Positions 28,001 to 37,200 of a stretch of 64,000 bases of DNA are shown here, piece after piece (within the stretch, counting starts at the first letter, position 1; each line of letters starts with the position of its first letter). The stretch is from Larimichthys crocea (Eukaryota > Chordata > Actinopteri > Sciaenidae): NCBI RefSeq assembly GCF_000972845.2, contig NC_040029.1:2392695-2456694 (forward strand), written 5' to 3'. A program made the position numbers and the translations under genes. A model generated the notes under the pieces. The model had not been told where the DNA came from and made no database searches. It saw only the letters and a program-made list of their open reading frames with translations.

Positions 28001-29308
28001 CTTCAGCGACGATAGAGTTGACATCAAACACGGTGTCCAGATCAAAACCAGAGAACTCTTTACCAGCCCTGACAGAGAGACACACAGACAGCAAAGTAAA
28101 GACAATGCCAACACACCAAATATCCCTCCATGTCCACATGACATACCTGAACAGAAAAGCTGTGTGCAGCGCCCGTTCTCCTGTGCAGTACGGCTGAACC
28201 TGCTCTTTATTGCAGTTGACCTGAACAAAAAAAAACGGGGGCGACTCATTCAATCACTTCCACGTCTTCAGGTGAATCAAACTTTAAGCTTTTAAAATCT
28301 ATGACAGACGAAGGCACATAGCACGGTGAGGACAACTATAGTTACCTTGCCAACCATAACCCCATAATCCTGCAGAGCGTCCGCAGACATTTCCAACTCC
28401 GCCAAGAAGAGAGAGATGGTTGGAGTGACTGGAGACAGGAGAGTGAAATACTGTTATCCTCGATTAGTCCAGGTTTAAAAGACTTTAAGTGCCCTATAAA
28501 TTCAGCTGCTATCTGCTGGGTTGCACCTTGAGAAGTCCCTGGCTCGTTGCTGATGTGAAAGCAGAAATTGATTTGAGACTATTGGAACTTTGCATGGTAT
28601 GTTATTATGCTGTCTACAGGGTTCCCAAACCTTTTTCATGAACAAATTCAAGCACTTTTCAAGCACCTTCAAGCACCAGTTTTTCCATTTTTCCAGCACC
28701 TTTAAATAGGTAGCCTACTAGTTGTGTTTGCCATGATGGTCATGGGAAGCGCAGCGGTGCCACTGTATGGCATAATAATATGGGTCTAATTAGCATTATT
28801 TCACATGGTGGTAGATTGACTGTTTTGATTTTTAACTAATTGTGAATTGGCTTGTATTCTCAGCTTGTATTGTGTAACTACCATAGCGCAATAACAGTGA
28901 CAAATAGACATCACACAAATTTCAAGCATTTTCACAACCTTGAAAACACTGAATTGAAATTCAAGCATTTTCAAGGAATTCAAGCACCCGTGGGAACCCT
29001 GGTTATTATGCTGTCTACTGTTGTCACCTTCAAAATAAAAGTTCCTCCAGTCATGCTCCTATTCTTGACATAGAGGAGTCAGGGCTTCAACACACAATAT
29101 GTGGAAAGGCTTGCCTGTGCCACACAGTGATCAGCAGCCTACCCTGATGCTGGAAATAGACGAACATGGTCTTCCCAGACTGCAGCTTGTCAATGAAGTC
29201 TGCAGCTGTGTATTCAATCAGGTCTGACGTGTTGGCCTTCTCTGTGCATCCTCCAGACCTCATCCACAGCAGGAAAACAGCGAAGCACGTCCACATCATG
29301 GAGGACAT
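19084..29308 (-). CDS. txndc16: Thioredoxin domain-containing protein 16 (ERp90-like)
   Basis: Nineteen coding exons (minus): 29308-29143, 28428-28346, 28220-28147, 28068-27994, 27648-27527, 27340-27250, 27084-26916, 26782-26613, 26487-26427, 26330-26204, 26110-25964, 25875-25789, 25278-25083, 24118-23991, 22532-22448, 22141-22006, 21364-21177, 21034-20844, 19313-19084. All junctions are GT-AG and in phase, giving 841 aa (human about 825). The start ATG precedes a hydrophobic signal peptide (MSSMMWTCFAVFLLW). Several thioredoxin-like folds are suggested; near residues 421-433 VVLFYLKWDAVSEA aligns with the PDI VEFYAPWCGHC strand, but both active-site Cys are replaced (DAVS). VNCVEWTDLC lies at about 466-475. 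The C terminus has an acidic run (about 797-825) and ends HSEL, an xxEL ER-retrieval-like signal. The family is known as ERp90, an ER-luminal PDI relative that binds ERFAD. Identity is supported by the head-to-head gpr137c neighbour. Confidence 0.93.
23095..23360 (-). mobile_element. Truncated DNA-transposon fragment (Tigger-like terminus)
   Basis: On the minus strand it starts ACAGTGGTCCCTCGTTTATC, then GCGGGGGATACGTTC, TAACCTGCAATAAACGAAAT and further CCGCGAAACAGCGAGTCCGC-type sequence. From memory this is the end of a common teleost DNA transposon, probably TcMar-Tigger related. The matching inverted terminus is absent on the other side, so it is truncated. It lies in the txndc16 intron between exons 24118-23991 and 22532-22448. 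Confidence 0.55.
23690..23860. repeat. Probable dispersed repeat in txndc16 intron
   Basis: Contains AAACTTCATTGATCCCTCGA and GTGCTCAAGGGCACATCGGC plus AGTGCCCAGGAGGTGAA, phrases that from memory recur widely in teleost introns. No ends were defined. A related phrase (GAATCAGAATCAGAAATACT followed by TTAATAATCCCAGGAGGAAA) lies at about 27672-27712 in another intron of the same gene. Confidence 0.35.
28617..29001. mobile_element. Short terminal-inverted-repeat element, copy 1
   Basis: A 385-bp element in the first coding intron of txndc16. It starts CAGGGTTCCCAAACC and ends GTGGGAACCCTG, about 12-bp inverted ends with one mismatch, and is filled with TTCAAGCACTTT/TTCAAGCATTTTC repeats. It is flanked by a perfect 16-bp direct repeat, GTTATTATGCTGTCTA (28601-28616 and 29002-29017). 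It matches the acp2-intron copy at 49589-50022 closely apart from a roughly 36-bp internal deletion. It has no coding capacity, so it is a non-autonomous (MITE-like) element of uncertain superfamily. Confidence 0.75.
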
Positions 29309-30113
29309 GCCCCGCTGTGCTCTCTGTGGGACAAACAAAAAACAAAAACACATTTCACATGACATATGAACACATTAGGAGTGAGGAAAGGAGGCTGGAG
29401 CAGTTACCTGAGTAAGTCTCGGCGAGGTTAAAGTTCAGCTTTTGTCTTTCCAAGTGGCACAAACGTCACAAACCACAGTTAAAACCGTGGTGAAGGCGGA
29501 TAAATACATTATGTCGCTAATGTATTGTCCCACGAGTGTAAACTCGAGAAGAAGAGTCCGAAAAATGTCGCTTTAGTTACGAAACTTAAGGTTAGCTCCT
29601 TCATTAGCTGCCCACTGAAGGATGCTCGGCTGTGCTCACAACTGTAAATGTAGGAGATACATGTCGGTATATATCTGTAGGATATTATGTTATATTAAAC
29701 TACAGGCAAAGCAAGTTTGTACTGTGTTTTTTTGTCCAGCTGTACAGTAAAATGTAAAAATGCATCTCAAAAAAAGCCCCGTCTTTTTGAAATAGTGTCA
29801 AGCTACTACACTTCCGGTCATCCTTTTAAAATAAAAAACGTACTCGACAAATTTGCTGCTTAGTTTTTGAGTCATTCTTACAGCTTAGTGCGCTAAACAT
29901 GAAGGTGCCACTGTAAGAATCTTGAGAGTATATCAGTTTTACATTCTTGTGCGTTTTTATCTATAAATGCTGCTTTTTCGTGCGCGCAAATAGGTTGCGC
30001 TTTAATTTTGAAAGCAACGCATTTCCGCCATCGCTCGGGTAACTTGACCTAAATGTCTGCGAAGTTGTTTTGATGCCTCGAGAGAGAGAGAGACGCCCAC
30101 GTGCTTCTTTGAG

Positions 30114-30253
30114 CCAATGACAGCGCGGAGCTGTTTCGACTTGAACCAATGGCCAATCAGGAGCGTGCGGAGGGCGGGCACTGCCGCAGCTGACATCATC
30201 GTAAACCAATGGGGTGAGAAGGCTGTGGAGGTTGGGCGGCGGGGTTGACCAAT
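30114..30253 (+). promoter_or_regulatory. Cluster of five CCAAT boxes
   Basis: CCAAT on the plus strand at 30114-30118, 30146-30150, 30153-30157, 30206-30210 and 30249-30253, all in the same orientation within 140 bp. CCAAT pentamers bind NF-Y, and clusters are typical of TATA-less and bidirectional promoters. No TATA box was seen nearby. No CCAAT-N9-CCACG (ERSE) arrangement was found, although txndc16 is an ER protein. Confidence 0.65.
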
Positions 30254-30379
30254 GAGACGGCGCCTTCGGAAAGTGGGCGTGGGGACGTCATTCACTCTGG
30301 ATATTTGGCTCGGAAACTGGGCAGGATCTGTGGCTCCGGAGTCAGCTGTTTCCCAAGCAACTAAGGCTGGTGTTGAGCC

Positions 30380-30390
30380 AAGATGGCGGC
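30380..30390 (+). promoter_or_regulatory. YY1-type motif AAGATGGCGGC
   Basis: Exact match to the YY1 consensus, which commonly sits just downstream of a start site in CpG-island promoters. It suggests gpr137c transcription begins near 30.36-30.38 kb. The ATG inside it also starts an upstream ORF. Confidence 0.6.
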
Positions 30391-30784
30391 CCACGAAGCG
30401 CTAGTTTCCGTTTTAATCGAGAGCATGGGGGCGGGTCTAGAACTGCATCACAGCTGATCTGGAGGCTTTCCCCCCCTTAAGTTGTTTTTTGCAGAGAGCA
30501 GCTTTGCAGAGCTTCACTGTGGGGACCTCTCTCTCTTGTTTTCTTTCTGTCTTTCTTGTTATTTTGGAGCCAGCGCTTTGTTCAAACTAGACCCCAGTTT
30601 TTCCTCAACCCTATATCGGATTTAAAGCCCAGCGCAGTTCCATTATGCCACTTCTTTTCAGAATAAACTGCTTTTATCGCAATTTTTCACCCGTGTACCC
30701 TCGTCTTTTTGTCATCCACGGACAATTTAGCCCGGGTCTGACCCACTTTTAGTGTTTTTGCCTTCACAGCATCCAATGCGTTAG
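30383..30784 (+). promoter_or_regulatory. Three upstream ORFs in the gpr137c leader
   Basis: Upstream of the main ATG at 30803: uORF1 30383-30457 (24 codons plus stop, ATG in strong context GCCAAGATGG), uORF2 30645-30752 (35 codons plus stop) and uORF3 30776-30784 (ATG CGT TAG), only 18 bp before the main start. All three terminate before the main ORF. If the leader is one unspliced exon starting near the YY1 motif, translation of gpr137c should be reduced or conditional. Confidence 0.55.
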
Positions 30785-30802
30785 TGCGAGCCGTCAGTGG
30801 AG

Positions 30803-31187
30803 ATGTTTTCGGCAGGAGAGGAGCTTAATTCCCATTTGTTTACCTCACTGAAGGAGTCCCATGGAGCTGCAATCTCCCCAACACTGGAGCTCAGTCTAAC
30901 TACCATCTACACCGTCCTCTACTCTTTCTTGTTTGTTTTCGTGTACCTGCAGCTCTGGCTCATTTTGCACTACGGACACAAGCGCTTCAGCTACCAGAGT
31001 GTGTTTTTGTTCCTGTGTCTGCTGTGGGCAGCGCTGAGGACGACCCTCTTCTCTTTCTACTTTAAAAATGTGGTGCAGGCCAACCAGCTGCAGCCTCTGG
31101 CCTACTGGCTGCTCTACTGCTGCCCTGTCTGCCTGCAGTTCTTCACACTCTGCCTACTCAACCTCTACTTCACACAGGTAGGACCGC

Positions 31188-31256
<69 letters not shown>

Positions 31257-34200
31257 GATGGTGTGTGGTGTTTGTGTGACCTGATTTCATAAAAGAGCTG
31301 ACACTGCAGTTTTGCCTTCATTGTAGTCATTTGATTTCACAAATAACACACAGTCTTAACTGCCATACAAGCAAACAAAGCTGTTATTCTAGTCTATTGT
31401 ATTCCACTGACTCCTTTAGAGGGCTATTAATCCAAGGTCCTTAATTCCTGGTACTAACAGCACCCAACGCCCTGTGGGCGAAAACCTCTCCGAGATGATG
31501 ATCTAGCTCAAAGTGAACAACAGTTCGTCTTTGTCACATTAAATTTGCAGTTAAATCACATCATTTGTCATTTCAGCGAAGGCGAAAGCACCAGCTATTC
31601 AAAAACTACAGCTCCCATGAGGCTTGTGATAGTGCTTCTTTGGCACGCTGGATAGAATTGCAGCTTAAATTATCACTTGGTTAATATTAAATAATAAATC
31701 CATGATGAATGATTCAACGTTTGTCATTTTAAGAACTCGTTCCAGCTTCACAAATGTACATTTCTTCAGCTGTCTCTTGGCTCCAGCTTCACGCTTAATG
31801 CACAGACATGATAGTGGTACCAATTTTCCTCTCCAACTCTCTGTAATTAGCAAATTAGCTCATTTCTCAGAGACTTAAGCGAGTAAAAATGCAGTATTGT
31901 GGGGCGACCAACGTCTAAAAAAAATCAAGGCATGTCTGTTTTCCTTCTAGTAACTTAAAACTCGAGTTTTTGCTTGTAGGGGTTCTGTAAAAGTCAACAT
32001 ATCTTCTTTCACAATGGGGTAAATGTGGTTGCCTTCAGCCAACATGTTCCATTGTAGAGTGGCTTGACTGATTGCAGTTATTTTAGGTTGCCGTTGGTTT
32101 TGACAGCTCTGCAAATTGATTCAGTTCATATCCCGGGGTGAGACATGCGAAGATCTCCCACTAAAAGCCTGTGTTTCATTAAATCCCAGCCTCTGTTGCT
32201 GTGTTTTTCTTCAATGTGACTTAAGCGAATGATCCTGACAGTGGCGTATTTTCACAAACTCTGCATGTCATGGAAGAAGTAGAGAGGGACACAGTTGGTC
32301 AGTCACAGTTGTTTAACACCTGCCCACTCCAAATGTCAAAAGATCTGTTTGTTTCTCTCTCCGAGAACACCTCCACACTTTGAGACTTTGAGTCGGTGAC
32401 ACCGGCACGGTTCAGTCAGCGCTTCAAAGGAAAACACAGTATGTATCTCAATCACATGTAGGGGTGTGAGGAGGAAGGAAGCTCGTCCAACTGGCTGAGT
32501 CGAGATTAGGCAATGAAGCCAGTGGTGTCATATGACTGCTGAATAAACATTGTAGACCATTAGCTGATCTGTGGCCAGTTCAAACACACAAACTACTCTC
32601 ACTTTGGATAAAATAAAGTATCACTTTCTATGGAGGTTGTGATATTTTTGCATTAAAGCAGCAAAACTGATGTGACATGTGGTGGCAACAGTTTATTTTC
32701 CACCATTACCAACAGAATGGTGTTCTTCCATATCTGCTAAACCTGTTATTATAGGTTTAAAAATATGTCTCTATCTATGCGGGGAAAAGCATGTGACTGG
32801 CCAGCAAAGTGAACAAAGTTTTCCTGCTTGTGGTTTTTATGTCTAGCCGGGTCAGACCTGAGTAATACATCAGATTCATATTTCCTCCTACAGTCGAAAT
32901 TTTGACCATCCTGCCGCACTGTCATTGCTTCCTGACTGTGACACATCAACCTTCGTTACATTAAACTTATCAGTCTCAAAAGGATGACCCTGTTTGAAAG
33001 TCAGATTAAAAATGAATGCAGCTATAATCATATAAATATTTTATATAAACATTGAATAAAAAAGTCTCCAAGTTTGAGACAGGGGTCAAACTTATAGAGA
33101 ATTACAACCTGACTCAGCAGTTCTCATCAGAGCATTTTAGCGTCTTTGAGATCAGTCTTTTGGTTTTTTGGACCCACAACTTTTACTGTTCTGGTTCATT
33201 CTTACCGCTATCATCGTTGTCAGCAAACAGATATTCTTCTCAGGAGTTGGCGAAGACCAAAATCAGAGCTAAAAGGAGAGAGTATATTGGAATTAGATTC
33301 ATCAGACAAACTCCAAATAAACATTAATATTACTCTGTATCTTCTGCATTTATAAATGAGACACACAATGATTTATCAGGGTTTATGGTTTGTCAATATT
33401 AATATGTCCTGGCTTGTTTTACTCTTAACTAACAAACAAGCCAACATTTAAATTGATTTAGGGGTAACTTTGCTTTAGGCCTGCAGTTAATGAATTAATA
33501 AATTGAGTGTGACTCATTCAGTTTGCTTTATCTAACCAGCAGCCCAAGCCACAAAGATATTCTGTTTACTCCCACATATGACAAAGCAATGTGTCAAATC
33601 ACGTCTGTGAACCTGGAAACAGGAAATACGAAAAATGATTATTCCATTATCAAAAGAGTTGCTCTGACGCTTGACTTCCTCACTAACTTGCTCAAAGTAC
33701 CCGAGCAGAGAGCCGGTATAATGTTATGCCACCATGACACGGCATGTCACCTGACACACACATGCATGTGTGGAAATACTTATGTGTCATGTGTTTTCTG
33801 ATGAGTCAGCCTTGAGTCCTGACCTATGATTTACTTCCCCCTTATTACATTTGAGCTCTTTCTTACCAGAGAAAAAAAAATGATGATGGTAATAATCAGA
33901 TAATAACAGTATTCAGTCTATCACTGGTAAATCTCTGTACTGGAAGACCAAATATTGATCTGCATAGATGTTTGAGGTGCACACATGTAGTGTACATAAA
34001 GTATGTTATCTGACAGTGTTCTGTTGGCTGGTTGCTTCATTTCTAGGTTACAAATTACCTCCTGCTGGCCCACATTCGTGCACCAAAGACTGAGTTGATG
34101 TGTGAACGTAGATGTGTTTGTTTAATCTCAATGTTCACTTTATAGTTGTGTGTGTTTAAATTCTTACTCTCTTTGTTAACTATGTTGCACAAGACCTAGC

Positions 34201-37200
34201 ATACACTATTAATGACACTGAATGATTATTATCATTATTCAGAGTCTGACAGATAACAGGCTCGGTCAGTGATAATACTGTACGTGTCAGGGAGTTTGTG
34301 CCTCTTAATAACTGAATGAACTCGGGATCAGTGGAGGCCAGTGCCCCAGCTTTAGTAAACTGGACTTGTGTACAGTTTGATGTTTGTTAAGGTCATGACT
34401 GATAACATGTTGGCAACAAGGCAGCTGATATGTAGTTTTTCTGTTTTGTTTTTTTAACTGTTTATTTGCTCATTTTCAAGTTTTAAGCATAAAGTATCTT
34501 CATGAAGTTTGAGTCTAAAGTTCAAAATGTATTTGCATAAAGCAGTAACTGTTACCGCTATATCATTTGTATAATTCTGAGTGCAGCATACATTAGTTCC
34601 AAGTCAATGTCACCTTCTATTGCCACTGACATTACCTTTACACTTGCAACAGTATGGCTTTGAAGAGCTGGGCCAGGGTTTGATTTGAATTACTTGGGAT
34701 GCAACTGGAGCAACACTGGAATACATGTTACACGTTGACTGAGGCTATTTTTCCTTGCCACCATCACCAAGTGCTTGCTTACAGTCTAGACCTGCTCTAT
34801 ATGGAAAGTGTCATGAGATAACTTCTGTTATGATTTGTTCCTATATAAACAAAATTTAATTCAATTAGATAATAGAGATTTACCAATTATTAGTAATTTT
34901 CCTGTCCGATGCAATGCAAGTCATTTTAATGAGAAACTTTCTCAAAATAATGACTTCTACTCATCACTATTCTCATTATTTTGAGATACTAAGCCATTAT
35001 GTCAAGATAAGTAAGCCATTGTTTTGAGATATGGCAATATTTTGATAAACTAGCTCATTTAAAAAAAAAAAAAAAGTCTCTCATTATATTGACTTACAGG
35101 GTCTTTTTTTGTCATCATATATGGACAGAAATGGGCTTCCATAGACATCATTACTAGTTGACAAATACTGAAACACTGAGTCATTATTTTAATACACTAA
35201 GTAATTATGATGCTAAGAAGATGCTGAAGATGCTAAGTCATTATTTTAAGACGCTACATCATTATTTTAAGATATTGTCATTATTTTAACACACTAAGTA
35301 ATTATTTTGAAATGCTAAGTCATTATTTTAAGACGCTACGTCATTATTTTAGGATATTGTCATTATTTTAACACACTAAGTAATTATTTTAAGATGCTAA
35401 GTCATTATTTTAAGACGCTACGCCATTATTTTAAGATATTGTCATTATTTTAACAGACAAATAATTATTTTAAGACGCTACGTCATTATTTTAAGATATT
35501 GTCATTATTTTAACACACTAAGTAATTATTTTGAGATGCTAAGTCATTATTTTACAACACTAAGTCGTTATTTTAAGATGCTAATAATAATTAATTAATA
35601 ATACCTTTATTTATATAGCACCTTTAAAAACAGCATTTACAAAGTGCTTTGACAGACAAGCATGAACAAAATAAGAAGAACCAACAACATTTAGAATACA
35701 ATAAAAAGCAATTCAAAAAAATAATAATGATTTAATTCAGGTTAAAAGTTAAAAAAGAAAGTTAAAAAGACAAACATCACATAAAAGCAAGTCTATAAAA
35801 TGATTTAAAAAGAATTTACTGCTTCTTCATAAAGTTCCAGGGTCAAGGGGCCCTGATGGCAAACGCCTGGTCACCTTTAGTTTCGAGCCTCGACTATGGA
35901 ACAGCCAGAAGGGAACCACCCAAGGACCTAAGTCTGCGGGCTGGCTCGTAAGGTATCAATATCTCTGATATGTAACTTGGAGCCAGCCCCTGGTGTGCCT
36001 TAAATGTGATCAGTAAAATCTTACAATCAATTCTAAAACGAACAGGGAGCCAGTGAAGAAACCAGTAAGAAGCCTATAAAATGTCATTATATTGGCAGAA
36101 ATGGTCTTCCATACTATAGTGGCCTTTCCAATGTAGCTATGGCTGAATGGCTCTGATTGGATTCAGTTAATAAGAACAATAAATACAAAAGTATGCTGGC
36201 TAACAGCATATGGAATCGTAGATTCATAGACCCCTGTCTCAATCGCATGCATTTTCTTCAGGAAACGCTTCAAAAGTGCACTAGTTTAACTGTTTTTTCA
36301 CCCTTGCTGTTGGTTAATTAGCTGAAATGTTGGAATAGTTTAGAGACTTACCTGCAAATGTCAAGATTAGTCAAGTTAAAAGTTAGGCAGTATGGTCCTT
36401 TTGCTGTGAAGCCTCTGCTCGTAAATAGCTGACTGTTGTTGTCTTGTACAACAGTAAACTTAAATGTGTTTGTATAGTGAGCCTGTCCCCATCACCAGAC
36501 CAACTGTTAGTTAAACATCTTGGAGACCTCCTCGAAGGCCTGCAGGCTAAAGGAGCCAAAGTTAGACTTTTAACTGGACTGAATGCTCAAACAAACACAA
36601 TTCTGTGTACAGACCGTTGTGTTGGTCTGAATGAAAGCTGCATCTCAAACAGGAATCTCCTCAGGCTCTGTTAAGTTCACACTCTTCTCCTAACTGAAAG
36701 CCACCCCACCATCACTCACCCATCTCACTTTCCTTCATCATATTTCCATCATCATGTTTGTTCTTTTTTTGTGGATTTATTACATTTCTCTTATAGAAAC
36801 TGATCATTTTCATATCATAAACATTGTTTTATGTATGTGTGTGATGATATATTTATACTTTTCTTGTTCAGGTGATGTTTAAGGCTAAAGCCAAATATTC
36901 CCCAGAGCTCACCAAATACAAGTAAGTCCTGTTTTTGTCTTTGCCTTGAATTATTGTCAGAAATTATTCCAAAGGAAACTGTCTAATATCTACATGTAAT
37001 AACTTCCAGTAATCATTTTGTCCCAGATCGTTTCTTCTCACACACACAGCTGGTTTGCAGCTTTAACACTGTGAATTTTAATGTTGTTTATGAATAAAGT
37101 TATATGGCTATCTTCTTACTGCCTGTGTTTCCTCTCTCCAGGGTTCCTCTGCGCTTGTTCTTCCTGTGTCTCAGTATATTTTTCCTGGTGGTGAATTTAA

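Larger units (their letters stand above)
29323..30802. promoter_or_regulatory. Bidirectional promoter region of txndc16 and gpr137c
   Basis: On the minus strand a splice acceptor (CCCACAG, exon starts at 29323) precedes the txndc16 ATG, and a donor CAG|GTAACTG ends an upstream non-coding exon at 29408, so txndc16 transcription begins above that point. The interval then holds an ETS-type ACTTCCGGT at 29810-29818, an E-box CACGTG at 30098-30103, five CCAAT boxes (30114-30253), a GACGTCA CRE-like site at 30284-30290 and a YY1-type motif at 30380-30390. The 30.05-30.4 kb segment is CpG-rich. Together these suggest a shared CpG-island promoter; exact start sites cannot be read from sequence. Confidence 0.7.

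Noticed and set aside
30002..30394. Minus-strand 130-codon frame over the CpG-rich interval
   Set aside because: It lies across the CCAAT cluster and shared promoter; GC-rich DNA gives long open frames by chance, and no protein motif is visible.
34930..35585. Possible CRISPR-like array (regular short repeats)
   Set aside because: Repeats vary, there are no unique spacers of constant length and no cas genes, and the genome is vertebrate; it is a minisatellite.
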